Shown: in pieces, positions 18,541 through 27,917 of the stretch
Layout of the letters: each line of letters starts with the position of its first letter
Position numbering within the stretch: position 1 is the first letter of the stretch
Notes under the pieces: model-generated
Told to the model about the DNA's origin: nothing
The model's database searches: none
The model's input: the letters and a program-made list of their open reading frames with translations, nothing else
Program-made: the position numbers and the translations under genes
Assembly: GCF_002585305.1 (NCBI RefSeq)
Contig: NZ_NUNF01000020.1
Location: 55,860-119,859 of the forward strand
From: Bacillus sp. AFS037270
GTDB lineage: Bacteria; Bacillota; Bacilli; Bacillales_B; DSM-18226
Length of the DNA stretch: 64,000 bases
Direction: 5' to 3'

Positions 18541-18613
18541 TTGACATGTAATTTAAACATTCATTATAATGAGTGTAACCACAATATGATACTAGTGTAC
18601 CACTATGCGGTTA
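18541..18613 (+). promoter_or_regulatory. Consensus promoter overlapped by a 38-bp imperfect palindrome
   Basis: TTGACA (18541-18546), an 18-base spacer and TATAAT (18565-18570) form a near-ideal sigma-A promoter reading toward the Gfo/Idh gene. From 18576 to 18613 two 17-base arms beginning TAACCACA and ending TGCGGTTA are inverted around TAGT with about five mismatches. The palindrome would cover the transcription start, a typical repressor operator position. The divergent IclR regulator is the obvious candidate to bind it. The rest of 18378-18713 shows nothing more. Confidence 0.6.
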
Positions 18614-18713
18614 TTTATTAAATCTATCATTTGCAAAATTCGAATAAGAATGAAGGTATTATTTCCTAGATTTATATAGTTTTTCAACAAAATTCAAAAA
18701 ATGAGGGAATTAG

Positions 18714-19876
18714 ATGAGTGTGGTTAAAATTGGTGTAATCGGAATAGGAAATATGGGCAGCTCGCATGTACAAATGATAAATAAAGGTCAAATTAAAGGA
18801 GCGGAGTTAACTGCGGTTTGCAGCAGTAATGAGAGCCGAATCGAATGGGTAAAAACCCATATAAAGGGAGAGGTGAAAATTTCAAGGATGTAGAAACCTT
18901 TTTCAATGAATCAGGAATCGATGCTGTACTAATAGCAACCCCGCATTACAGTAATCCAGAACTAGCCAAAAAGGCATTTGCGAAAGGGAAACATGTCCTA
19001 ATTGAAAAGCCGGCGGGCGTCTACACCAAGAATGTGCTGGAAATGAATGCTGCAGCGAAATATTGTGGAAAAGTGTTCAGCATCATGTATAACCAAAGGG
19101 CTAATCCACTTTATCAGAAAGTGCGCGACCTTATTCAGTCAGGTGAATTGGGCGAAATTAAACGTACCAATTGGATTGTTACAGATTCTTACCGTCCACA
19201 AAGTTATTACAATTCTAGTAAATGGAGAGCCACCTGGAAAGGTGAAGGCGGAGGAGTTCTATTAAATCAGGCCCTTCACCAATTAGATATTTGGCAGTGG
19301 ACGACAGGTCTTATGCCAAAGAGTATTCGTTCAGTAACTAGTTTAGGCAAGTATCATGATATAGAAGTGGAAGATGATGTAACAGCCTTTGTGGAATACG
19401 AAAACGGGGCGACAGGTGTGTTCATTGCTTCAACAGGAGAAGCACCGGGTACGAATCGCCTTGAGATTGTTGGAGACCGCGGGAAAATTGTAGTTGAAAA
19501 TGAAGAACTTACTTTTTACCAATTAACACAATCAGAACGTGAATTTAATTCTTCGTATACAGGAGGTTTTGGCCAGCCTAAATCTAAAAAAATGAAAATA
19601 CCAGTAAAAAGTGATAATGCAAATCATGCAATTATTGTTCAAAACTGGATAGATGCCATTGTTAAGAATTCACCTCTACTTTCGCCTGGGGAAGATGGAG
19701 TAAAGGCATTAGAAATTTCAAATGGAATCTACTTATCTTCTTGGCTAAACGAAAGGGTAGAGTTGCCGGTAGACGCAGACCTTTATTATGAAAAGTTGCA
19801 AGAGAAAATTAACGCTTCCACATTTGAAAAAAAGCAAGTAACAAATACTACATTAGATGTAACTGGGACGCATTAA
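18714..19876 (+). pseudogene. Gfo/Idh/MocA family dehydrogenase, single-base frameshift
   Basis: ATG at 18714, 5 bases after GAGGGA, opens MSVVKIGVIGIGNMGSSHVQ, the NAD-binding Rossmann start of this family, and runs to TAG at 18891. The remainder (DVETFFNESGIDAVLIATPH, EKPAGVYTKNV, GEGGGVLLNQALHQLDIW) continues in another frame to TAA at 19874. Adding one T to the run at 18880-18882 would join the two in frame into a normal protein of about 387 residues. As it stands, translation gives a 59-residue fragment. An internal ATG at 18845 would give 343 residues without the dinucleotide-binding loop. It may be a real inactivation or a homopolymer sequencing error. The substrate would be a sugar or inositol derivative. 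Confidence 0.85.
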
Positions 19877-19995
19877 TGACGCATTAATGACAGCAAACTA
19901 CGCAAAGAATAATAAACTGTTACGATTCAACCGAGTTTACATATGAGATCAAAAATTACCTTTCTACTTTTGGAAATGAACCTTTGACAAGATAT

Positions 19996-20034
19996 AAAGG
20001 CCCATCTATTTAACAGAGATGGGCCTTACTTTAT
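19996..20034. terminator. Bidirectional terminator before the subtilisin gene end
   Basis: AAAGGCCCATCT, loop, AGATGGGCCTT between two converging genes. It shares the 15-mer AAAGGCCCATCTATT with the terminator at 10605-10619. Confidence 0.88.
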
Positions 20035-20035
20035 G

Positions 20036-21517
20036 CTATTTACCTGTTAAAGCCGTATAAGCATTTGCTTCACCGGCACCATAGTATTGATCATGACCTG
20101 GTTTGCCATAATCTAAAGAGGTCTTCTCAATAAGGGCCTCTACCTGAGTTGGCTTCAGGTCTGGATGGGCTGCTTTGATGACTCCAGCAATACCGGCAAC
20201 CTTCGGCGAAGCCATGGAGGTTCCATGGAGGTAGGCATATCCAGGATGCTCCGGATCAATGGTAGTGAAATAAGGCTCTAAATAAGTTGGCCATGTTGAC
20301 AATGCACGGTAAGTAAAGTCACGATCATCTAAATTCCCCGTTAAAGCATATTTAGGACCGTTGTCCCCGCCAGGAGCTGCTACCGTAATAAAGCTATTTC
20401 CATAGTTTGAATAGAATGCCAATTGATCTTTCGACCATTGATTTGAGGAAGATACTGTAATGACGCCTGGAACTCCACCTGGTGTTTCAATGGTGACGCC
20501 TTTAAAAACAAGGTTCGTATCACCATAATTGGCATTCAAATAATCAGTTAGTGATTTTTTATCAACATAGTTTAACGACTCATTACCGGCAGAAGCCACA
20601 ATGGTTACATTATTACTCACTGCATATTTTACCGCCCGTTTCCAAAGGAGAACATCTGCAATGTCACTATAATTAGTGCCATTGTATTCATATTTTAAAT
20701 TGTCATAGCCGCCAATGGACATATTCACAACGTCCACTTTATCTTTAGCTGCTTGAATCATTGCTTTAACAATTGGTGTAGTTGGGGCGCTTCCAGAACT
20801 GTCAAATATACGGTAAGCCATGATTCCTAGATCTGGACCGACACCTTTTATTTTTCCATTACCCGCAATGGAACCAGCTACGTGTGTACCATGACCTTCA
20901 CGATCCAGTACGTCCTTGGGGTTTCCTGTTTCAGTCTTGTCATTTCCAGAATAACCTCCTGCCGGAACGAAACTTTGACCGCCAACATAGTTGGCTTTAA
21001 GGTCAGGATGATTGGCATCAATACCTGTGTCGATAACACCGACTACAGCCTTATGAGTAACTTTTCCATTTGCTTCTGTACCGCCTGACTCAATTTTAAA
21101 GGATTTACCTTCATTCGTTAAATGACGAATATCCCATTGTGAGCCCCAATATGTACCATTTAGATCAGGGTGAAGTGTTACAGGCTTACCGTCAGCTGCA
21201 GCCGGTTGCTCGTCGTCCAACTTATAGTGCATTTCTACGTTTGCCGCAATAATACTAGAATTAGATTTTAAATTGTTTAGAAAATTAGGATTCGATGAGC
21301 GGACTTCTAATCCGCCGATTTCCGGAATAGCATTTACCACTACGCCTCCGGCATTCTTAATGTCTGTCTGATAGGTTTTAGGTAAAGATGATTGGTTGTA
21401 AGCGATGAGGTAGCTTTTAGATGGTGAAGTTGCAGAAGTGTGCAGATTAAAAGATGAGAGAGAGAGTGCTAAGATACTGCTGGCTGCAATCGCCATTCCT
21501 TTTTTTCTCTTTTTCAA
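20036..21517 (-). CDS. Secreted subtilisin-like serine protease (S8)
   Basis: A 493-residue exported protease. A lysine-rich signal peptide (KKRKKGMAIAASSILALSLS) comes first, followed by an inhibitor-I9-like prodomain to about residue 105 and a catalytic domain. The triad is Asp163 (GVIDTGIDANHPDL), His209 (REGHGTHVAG) and Ser434 (HGTSMASP). There is no cell-wall anchor or extra C-terminal domain, so it is probably released. The start is TTG at 21517, positioned 8 bases after a perfect AGGAGGT. It converges on the dehydrogenase pseudogene and is divergent from the 5'-nucleotidase gene. Sequence around the triad is ordinary for Bacillus S8 proteases. Confidence 0.93.
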   Translation of the reverse strand: MKKRKKGMAIAASSILALSLSSFNLHTSATSPSKSYLIAYNQSSLPKTYQTDIKNAGGVVVNAIPEIGGLEVRSSNPNFLNNLKSNSSIIAANVEMHYKLDDEQPAAADGKPVTLHPDLNGTYWGSQWDIRHLTNEGKSFKIESGGTEANGKVTHKAVVGVIDTGIDANHPDLKANYVGGQSFVPAGGYSGNDKTETGNPKDVLDREGHGTHVAGSIAGNGKIKGVGPDLGIMAYRIFDSSGSAPTTPIVKAMIQAAKDKVDVVNMSIGGYDNLKYEYNGTNYSDIADVLLWKRAVKYAVSNNVTIVASAGNESLNYVDKKSLTDYLNANYGDTNLVFKGVTIETPGGVPGVITVSSSNQWSKDQLAFYSNYGNSFITVAAPGGDNGPKYALTGNLDDRDFTYRALSTWPTYLEPYFTTIDPEHPGYAYLHGTSMASPKVAGIAGVIKAAHPDLKPTQVEALIEKTSLDYGKPGHDQYYGAGEANAYTALTGK

Positions 21518-21895
21518 TAGAAAGACCTCCTAAATAATTAATCTAACAGTTCTATTTTAGTCCTACAGCCACTTATTGGATATAGGAACTTCTCGATAAA
21601 GAACGACAATTTTATTAGAGACATTCGACTATTGTGCTAAATTCACTAGTAATAGTTCTATAATGTTATGAAATTAGTAATACTAGAATTAGAACAAAAC
21701 TCATATTAGAAATGAATTTCCTCATGAACCTGGACAGAAGCTTGTCGAAAAAATAAATTTTTTGGATTCCAATAAGTATTTTTTTATAGTGTAATATGTA
21801 CAAATTTACTGGTGTAATGTTGAATTCTTTTTTAAGTTGAATCTTATTAAAAATATAATTAACACCATAGTGTAATCTGCCCTAACAAAAAATTT

Positions 21896-21933
21896 GTAAC
21901 AAAAACTTTACATGCAATTCAAACAGATATAAA
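21896..21933 (+). promoter_or_regulatory. Candidate Pho box and -10 of the 5'-nucleotidase gene
   Basis: GTAACA (21896-21901), TTTACA (21907-21912) and TTCAAA (21918-21923) are spaced about 11 bases apart, as in Bacillus PhoP~P binding sites. TATAAA follows at 21928-21933. The third repeat is imperfect and the -10 is closer than in the pstS case. Induction of a phosphate-releasing 5'-nucleotidase by phosphate starvation would make sense. The remaining divergent gap from 21518 holds no other clear element. Confidence 0.5.
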
Positions 21934-21979
21934 ATTCCAGAGTTATCCTTAAAGTACATCATGAGGGAGGGATCGGAAG

Positions 21980-23557
21980 TTGTTAAAATTTCAGATCATG
22001 TCTTCTTTAGTCATCTTAGTCTGTATTACTTTTGGTATCTGTATCTTCACGGTATCTTCACACAATCCATCCACAGTGACGCAATCCACATCCAACCACT
22101 ACGTTCGAGTACAATTGTTAGGTATTAATGATTTTCACGGTCAACTAAACAAGTATCGAAGGGTTTCAGGGTCCATGGCAGGAGGGGCCGAATACTTGGC
22201 TGCTTATTTAAAAGTATATAAACGGGAAAACCCAAATACCTTACTTGTTCATGCTGGTGATATGGTAGGAGGAAGTCCCCCCATTTCTTCTCAATTTCAA
22301 GACGAACCCACAATTCAATTTTTAAATCTCCTTCACATTGATGTCGGTACACCTGGTAATCATGAATTGGACGAAGGCGTAGCAGAAATGAAACGTCTCA
22401 TTTTTGGCGGATTCCATGAAAGAACAGGTTACTTTAAAGGCGCCAATACCTCTTACATTTCTGCAAATATCATCGATAAAAAGACCGGTGCATCCTTGTT
22501 ACCATCATATGTCATTAAGGATATTGACGGAATAAAAATGGGCTTTATTGGTGTGGTCACAACCGAAACCAACATGTATGTAACCCATGAAAATCGAAAA
22601 GAAGTAGAAATAGTGGATGAAGTATCAGCAATTAATCGAACAGTTAAGCAATTAAAGGAAAAAGGGATTAAATCGATTGTTGTACTGGCACATATTTCAG
22701 CAAAATCGAATCAGTCAGGAACTAATCCCCAAGAAGCTTTAGTGGAGATGGCCCCAAAAATCGATGACGAAGTCGATGTTATTTTTGCAGGCCATAGCCA
22801 TCACTATGCCAATACAGTTGTAGATGATAAACTGATTGTTCAAGCCTATTCTTACGGGGAAGCCTTTTCTCAAGTGAACATGGTAATAGATCGTTATACC
22901 AATGATATTGTTTGGAAAAAAGCTAAGATTATTGTGACTTCACATCATCAGATAGAACCAGATAAAAATACGGTTACTTTTTTAAAAAAGCTTAAGGGAA
23001 AATTGGGTAATCAGTTTAATCAAATTATCGGATTCATTCCTGAAGAAATCAGCCGGAAGCAAGATGTAAATGGTGAATCTCCATTCGCGAAAATGATTGC
23101 AGATTCTGAGCGGAAAGCCATGGGGACAGAAATTGCCTTTGTCCATCAAGGAGAAATGCGGGGAAGCTTACAGCGAGGAAATATTACTTTAGAAGACCTA
23201 TATACACAAATGCCATTTGGCCATAGTATCACTAAATTAATCTTAACAGGGGACCAAATTAAATTAGCATTAGAGCAGCAGTGGAGAAGAGATCAGGTAA
23301 ATAATATGTTACAAACTGTTGGGTTAACGTATAGGTGGGACCCTAATGCACCAATTGGCAGTCGAATTATTATGCTGAAGGACAGTAAGGGTCAAAACCT
23401 TCAACCTGACAGAGAATATGAGGTAGCCGTTAGCAATTATTTAGCTTCGGGTGGTGATAGCTTCTCTGCATTCGAAGAAGGTAGAATTGTAGAAACCGGT
23501 CCACAAGTTGTGACTGCCTTTTTACACTATATCGAACAAAAGTATCCCATGAAATGA
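21980..23557 (+). CDS. Exported metallophosphatase / 5'-nucleotidase
   Basis: A 525-residue protein of the UshA/YfkN family that removes phosphate from nucleotides outside the membrane. A hydrophobic N-terminal segment (residues 7-27) acts as signal or anchor. The calcineurin-like domain has all metal motifs: GINDFHGQ, HAGDMVGG, GNHELDEG and AGHSHHY. The C-terminal 5'-nucleotidase domain runs from about residue 350 to the end and carries the substrate-stacking region (YLASGGDSFSAFEEG). The start is TTG at 21980, 9 bases after GGGAGGG; an ATG lies at codon 7. A candidate Pho box upstream and pstS nearby suggest a phosphate-scavenging role. Confidence 0.92.
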   Translation: MLKFQIMSSLVILVCITFGICIFTVSSHNPSTVTQSTSNHYVRVQLLGINDFHGQLNKYRRVSGSMAGGAEYLAAYLKVYKRENPNTLLVHAGDMVGGSPPISSQFQDEPTIQFLNLLHIDVGTPGNHELDEGVAEMKRLIFGGFHERTGYFKGANTSYISANIIDKKTGASLLPSYVIKDIDGIKMGFIGVVTTETNMYVTHENRKEVEIVDEVSAINRTVKQLKEKGIKSIVVLAHISAKSNQSGTNPQEALVEMAPKIDDEVDVIFAGHSHHYANTVVDDKLIVQAYSYGEAFSQVNMVIDRYTNDIVWKKAKIIVTSHHQIEPDKNTVTFLKKLKGKLGNQFNQIIGFIPEEISRKQDVNGESPFAKMIADSERKAMGTEIAFVHQGEMRGSLQRGNITLEDLYTQMPFGHSITKLILTGDQIKLALEQQWRRDQVNNMLQTVGLTYRWDPNAPIGSRIIMLKDSKGQNLQPDREYEVAVSNYLASGGDSFSAFEEGRIVETGPQVVTAFLHYIEQKYPMK

Positions 23558-23567
23558 ATGGAGAATG

Positions 23568-23603
23568 AAAACCGCTTTCCTTTATGGAAGGTGGATTTTT
23601 TTT
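23568..23603 (+). terminator. Terminator of the 5'-nucleotidase gene
   Basis: CCGCTTTCC, TTTAT, GGAAGGTGG with two G-U pairs, then TTTTTTTT. A second hairpin (GGGCACTTCC...GGAAGTGTCC) lies at 23740-23764. Confidence 0.8.
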
Positions 23604-23851
23604 ATGTTTAGAAACTAATGGAGCAATTGGTGAAATTACAACTGATATTTTATACTTTTTTCATAATTTTCTTACCAATATTGATACAAATGTTCAGGCT
23701 AATTAAAACAGAATAGCCACCAAAAAATATTGAAAAAAGGGCACTTCCCAGTGTGGAAGTGTCCTTAACGTATTTACTTTTAATCTGTATCCTCATGTTC
23801 TAATTGATAAATAATAATAACTATAATTTAATTCTTGAGGAGTGGAACACA

Positions 23852-24682
23852 TTGTTTGTTAATAGTTTGAATCAAACCTATATTAAAATTGATAATATCA
23901 ACTTGTACTGTGAATACTTATTGGAGGATAAACCACCAATTCTTCTAATCCACGGCTTTGCTTCTTCTACTTATACATTTCGTCGTATCATCCCCTTATT
24001 ACAAAAGAAGTTTTCAATAATCGCAGTTGACCTCCCAGGTTTTGGGAAAAGTGAGAAGTCCACTTCGTTTGTTTATAGTTTTGAAAACTATGCGAAGTTA
24101 ATGATTGAATGTATCCACAAGTTTGGATTTGCTAACACTCATATTGTTGCTCATTCAATGGGCGGTCAAATTGCTCTAAATATCGCGCGAATCGCACCTG
24201 AGAAAATTAACAAACTAATTTTATTAAGTAGTTCAGGATATTTAAAGCGTTCAAAAAAACTTCTGATTATTAGTTCATATTTACCCTTCTTTGAAAAAGT
24301 CATTCATTATTATATTGGAAGAAAAGACGTTAAATATCACTTGGGGAATGTTTTTTTTAATCAATCATTGATCAATGATGAATTGGTTCGTGAATTCGGT
24401 AGACCACTAGCTGAAAAAGGATTTTATAAAGCTTTAATTCGACTAATTCGTCATCGAGAGGGTGATTTATTACCAAAGCAACTTCAGGATATACAAGTCC
24501 CCACATTATTAATTTGGGGAGAGGAAGATCGAGTGGTTCCAGTGGAAGTTGGTAAACAATTAGTTCAGGATTTACCCGATGCCAAGTTAATTACCTATGA
24601 AAAAACAGGACATTTAATTACGGAGGAAAGACCAGAGCTTGTTTTTAAGAATATATTGATGCATACAAATTATCAATTGTAG
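23852..24682 (+). CDS. Alpha/beta hydrolase
   Basis: A 276-residue serine hydrolase of the alpha/beta fold. LLIHGFASS is the oxyanion loop, HSMGGQ holds the nucleophile, and IWGEEDRVVP and TGHLITEE supply the probable Asp and His. I prefer the TTG at 23852, exactly 9 bases after GAGGAG (23837-23842). The frame also extends to a TTG at 23804, but that has no RBS. Related proteins hydrolyse lipids, lactones or esters. It lies between the 5'-nucleotidase and a GT28-type glycosyltransferase, so a lipid-linked function is possible but unproven. It has no obvious own promoter motif. Confidence 0.85.
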   Translation: MFVNSLNQTYIKIDNINLYCEYLLEDKPPILLIHGFASSTYTFRRIIPLLQKKFSIIAVDLPGFGKSEKSTSFVYSFENYAKLMIECIHKFGFANTHIVAHSMGGQIALNIARIAPEKINKLILLSSSGYLKRSKKLLIISSYLPFFEKVIHYYIGRKDVKYHLGNVFFNQSLINDELVREFGRPLAEKGFYKALIRLIRHREGDLLPKQLQDIQVPTLLIWGEEDRVVPVEVGKQLVQDLPDAKLITYEKTGHLITEERPELVFKNILMHTNYQL

Positions 24683-24721
24683 TGAATTTCGCATCTTTTA
24701 TTAAGAGTAAGGGAGATAAGA

Positions 24722-24774
24722 AAAGCTGACTCAAAAAGGTTGTTAATCAACGACTTTTTCGAGTCAGCTTATTG
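24722..24774. terminator. Bidirectional terminator between hydrolase and glycosyltransferase genes
   Basis: AAGCTGACTC and GAGTCAGCTT enclose further paired AAAAAGG/CTTTTT sequence; a long stem with T/A runs on both sides. Confidence 0.88.
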
Positions 24775-24795
24775 TTATTAAAAAAATAATGGAAT

Positions 24796-25935
24796 TTAAG
24801 AAAGGTTAACTTGTGCTTCTTCATAATAAGGCTCTCCAACTTTCAGAATAAATTGTAGAATGTCTTCAGCTGCATTTGCATTTATAAAATTCCTTTGACA
24901 GTTTATAATTTTATTTAGTTTTTCTCCATCATTCTCAAGTAATTTGGTTATTGTCTGCTTAATTTCCTTTGGATTTTTACATACCACTCCCAAACCGAAA
25001 TTTTCAGCAAATGCAGGATTATCCTCTTCCTGACCTGGCAATGCACCAGTAATGATTAGCGGTGTATTGGAAGCTATTGCTTCAAACATGACATTAGGAC
25101 TCCCCCTAGTAAAAGCAATATCAGAAGTTAGCATTAAATCTTGGATATTTTGGGTGAAACCATAAATCTCTACTCTATTACCATATTGGGTCTTCAGGGA
25201 TCTTTCCAGCTTTGTTTTAAGTTTTTCATTTTTCCCGGCTACAAGTTTAACTGTACAATCAAAATGATCAAGCAGGTTTTCTGCTATTTTCTTCATATTT
25301 CCTACACCTTCACCACCGCTCATGATCAAGCAATTTAACGATTGTTCCTCTTTAGAGAATTTTCGTTGATTAAAGTTCTTCAGAAAAAATCGGGATCGAA
25401 CTGGAAATCCTGAAACCTTTATTTTCTCAACCGGAATCCCAAATTCAATACACTTATTTTGGGCTTCAAAAGTGGGGCTAATAATGTAATTTGCCCTTTT
25501 ATCAGCCCAAAGGGGATAAATGTTTACAAGATCCGCAATTAGAGTAATGAAAGGGATATTTATATTTTGCTTTTCTAAAATGTTCAAGATTGAGCCATTA
25601 AAATTAGGATGAACGGATAAAATCATATCTGGTTTAATTTCGGACAGTAATTTAAGAAAATTATCCCTTATAAGGGTTTCAATAAAATTGTCAACTACAG
25701 AGGGTTTCAAAGCTGAGAGTTTCCAAATCATCTTCCATAGATGTTCTGAATTTCTTGTTATGGGTCCATAGGATTTTCCTATTTTTAAAAGTAACTGTTT
25801 ACCAAGCAAAAAGCCATCTACTACATGAATGTTAACTTCATTATGACTTTTGACTCTCTCACAAAGAGATTCTGTTATACTTTTATGTCCATGCCCTGTA
25901 TGGTCGGAAGAAATAATCAATAATGTCTTTTTCAT
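24796..25935 (-). CDS. MGDG synthase-like glycosyltransferase (GT28)
   Basis: A 379-residue glycosyltransferase related to MurG, UgtP and plant monogalactosyldiacylglycerol synthases. LLIISSDHTGHGHKSITESL is the N-terminal MGDG-synthase signature; MSGGEGVGNM and FTRGSPNVMFEAIASNTPLI belong to the UDP-sugar-binding domain. Such enzymes transfer glucose or galactose from a UDP-sugar to diacylglycerol at the inner membrane face. The frame extends 37 codons further upstream. AAAAAGGG is well placed for ATG 25935, and the extension is low-complexity, so I use 25935. It is divergent from an MFS gene and lies among phosphate-scavenging genes. That fits glycolipids replacing phospholipids under phosphate limitation (inference). 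Confidence 0.82.
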   Translation of the reverse strand: MKKTLLIISSDHTGHGHKSITESLCERVKSHNEVNIHVVDGFLLGKQLLLKIGKSYGPITRNSEHLWKMIWKLSALKPSVVDNFIETLIRDNFLKLLSEIKPDMILSVHPNFNGSILNILEKQNINIPFITLIADLVNIYPLWADKRANYIISPTFEAQNKCIEFGIPVEKIKVSGFPVRSRFFLKNFNQRKFSKEEQSLNCLIMSGGEGVGNMKKIAENLLDHFDCTVKLVAGKNEKLKTKLERSLKTQYGNRVEIYGFTQNIQDLMLTSDIAFTRGSPNVMFEAIASNTPLIITGALPGQEEDNPAFAENFGLGVVCKNPKEIKQTITKLLENDGEKLNKIINCQRNFINANAAEDILQFILKVGEPYYEEAQVNLS

Positions 25936-26067
25936 AATATCAGCCCTTTTTAAGAATATTAAAATTGTAATTTTCATATTAAGATTTAAAAAAATCCATA
26001 TAAGAAATAGCAAACTTAGATAATATTGTAGATAAAAATAAAACAATTCAAAGGGGCATTATTAACT

Positions 26068-27468
26068 ATGAAGAGCTTAAAATGGAGAATCAATTATACA
26101 ATTGCTGTAATAATCATACTTGCTGCCTTTGAACATATTGTAATTGGTTTGTTTCCGCCGCTTATTCAATACATAGCAAAGGATTTAAATATAAAAATAG
26201 CGAGTTTGGGTTTTGTATCAGCTGCCAATATTTTGGTTACCTCCATTTCCTCTATTTATTGGGGATACCTATCAGGGAAGTATCCACAAAAGAAGATGCT
26301 GATTATAGCTACAATTATTTGGTCCTTATCGATATTCTTAACTTCTTTTAGTAATAGTTATTTTCAAATTTTGTTCTTTCAAATGGTAACCGGATTCGGC
26401 TTAGGCTGTATTGCTTCAATTGGTTGCAGTGTTTTAACAGAATATATTCCCTATCAAAAACGCGGTTTGATTTTAAGTTTTTGGGGCATGGCCCAAGGTT
26501 TGGGCGGAATAACGGGATCGATTTTGGCTTCTTTAACTACTGCGAATAACAGCTGGAGATGGCCTTTCGAAATACTTGGTTTTATTGGCTTATTTGTTAT
26601 TTTTAGTTTTCTTTTTATTCAAGAGCCAATCAGAGGTGGATTACAATCAAAACCAAAAGAGTTGTTAAAAAATACTCCACCCTACAACTACAATCTGGAA
26701 GACAAACACGTAAAATTTCTTATCTTAAAAGGCAGCAATGTATTTTTGTTTTTACAGACATTCTTGATGAATATTGCAACTGGGAGCCTGATTTGGATTC
26801 CGACCTTGTATATATTTAAAATAATGCAGCAAGGCTACAGTATGGGAACAGCTGTAATTGTCTCAGGCTATCTTTATGCGATTTTCCAGCTTGGGGGCAT
26901 CGCATCATTCTATTTTGGGCATCTGGGAGATAAAATTCAAAGGAAAACCTATAAAGGTAGAGCTTATTTTACCGCTTTTTTCGTTCTTATTACCATACCC
27001 CTATATATCTTGTTATTTTTTGTGCCAATGACTAACCTGTCATTACCAAATGGTGATAAAAATGAATTCATTATTTTAATGAGCATTCTAAAGCAAATTT
27101 TCATAAATCCTTGGATTACGCTTATGTTTGTTTTATCTCTTTTTGCTTCGGCTGCCCAATCAGCCAATACCCCCAATTGGATGGCACTCTTAACAGATGT
27201 AAATCTCCCTGAGCATAGAGGGATTGCCTTTAGTATCGCTAACTTTTGCAATAGTTTAGGAAGAACAGTAGGAAACGCAGGCGTTGGTATTTTGCTTGGA
27301 ATTTTATCTACTAGGTTCAATGCGCCTTATAGTTATATCTATACTTTATCTATACTGCAAATCTTTCTAATACCATCTGCCTTTTGTTATTTGAAAATGT
27401 CCAAAAATAATGTTATTGATATAAAGTATGTTATAAAAAAATTAAAGGAAAGAGCAGGAAAAGTGTAA
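26068..27468 (+). CDS. MFS transporter (spinster-like)
   Basis: A 466-residue protein with about 12 transmembrane segments. The first half (PPLIQYIAKDLNI, GYLSGKYPQKKMLIIATIIWS, GFGLGCIASIGCSVLTEYIP, KRGLILSFWGMAQGLG) has the MFS motif between segments 2 and 3 and the arrangement of spinster-like carriers. ANTPNWMALLTDVNLPEHRG lies in the second half. AAAGGGG precedes the ATG. It shares a 132-base divergent promoter region with the GT28 enzyme, suggesting joint function. A lipid-related substrate is possible, since some spinster homologues carry lysophospholipids, but nothing here proves it. Confidence 0.8.
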   Translation: MKSLKWRINYTIAVIIILAAFEHIVIGLFPPLIQYIAKDLNIKIASLGFVSAANILVTSISSIYWGYLSGKYPQKKMLIIATIIWSLSIFLTSFSNSYFQILFFQMVTGFGLGCIASIGCSVLTEYIPYQKRGLILSFWGMAQGLGGITGSILASLTTANNSWRWPFEILGFIGLFVIFSFLFIQEPIRGGLQSKPKELLKNTPPYNYNLEDKHVKFLILKGSNVFLFLQTFLMNIATGSLIWIPTLYIFKIMQQGYSMGTAVIVSGYLYAIFQLGGIASFYFGHLGDKIQRKTYKGRAYFTAFFVLITIPLYILLFFVPMTNLSLPNGDKNEFIILMSILKQIFINPWITLMFVLSLFASAAQSANTPNWMALLTDVNLPEHRGIAFSIANFCNSLGRTVGNAGVGILLGILSTRFNAPYSYIYTLSILQIFLIPSAFCYLKMSKNNVIDIKYVIKKLKERAGKV

Positions 27469-27806
27469 ACGCTAAAGATGACTTACTATTTGAAATTCTT
27501 AGAACAAAAATTGTGATAGAGCAGAATGATCAACGACTAAGAATCAATTTCAGCGATGGAACCTCATGATGATATGAGAACACCTGTCTATACAATCACT
27601 CCTTATTATTGTTTGACTTTTAAATCTCACAACACTTATACCTATAATATTTTTTTGGTTATGAGCAATGTACAATTTATTAATTGCAATACAACGTCAC
27701 CCTCCGAAGAATATAACTACAGTAAATTACTCTAAATTATATTAGGAAATAGTAACTTCATTATTAATATATTGTAAAAAGTATGTTTAGATTTCGTATG
27801 ATATTT

Positions 27807-27860
27807 TTCTACTAAACTTTACAAACCCTTAATACTGAGTTAACAATTACCCTTTATTCT
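27807..27860 (+). promoter_or_regulatory. Pho box and -10 of pstS
   Basis: TTTACA (27818-27823), TTAATA (27829-27834) and TTAACA (27840-27845) are separated by exactly 5 bases each, the 11-base periodicity of Bacillus PhoP binding sites. A weaker TTCTAC (27807-27812) is in phase upstream. A -10-like TATTCT lies at 27855-27860. I see nothing else definable in 27469-27806. Confidence 0.8.
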
Positions 27861-27917
27861 TAAACATGTGAGGCAGACAACATTGTAATGACCAAATTCG
27901 TAGGGGGAATAAAAGGT

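Noticed and set aside
18845..19876. Complete 343-residue dehydrogenase starting at 18845
   Set aside because: This start has no RBS and would remove the NAD-binding GxGxxG segment, which is encoded just upstream in the other frame; a frameshift explains the data better.
25936..26067. Pho box between the GT28 and MFS genes
   Set aside because: TGTAAT-5-TATTAA is in phase but both hexamers are imperfect and the DNA is very AT-rich; not strong enough to claim.
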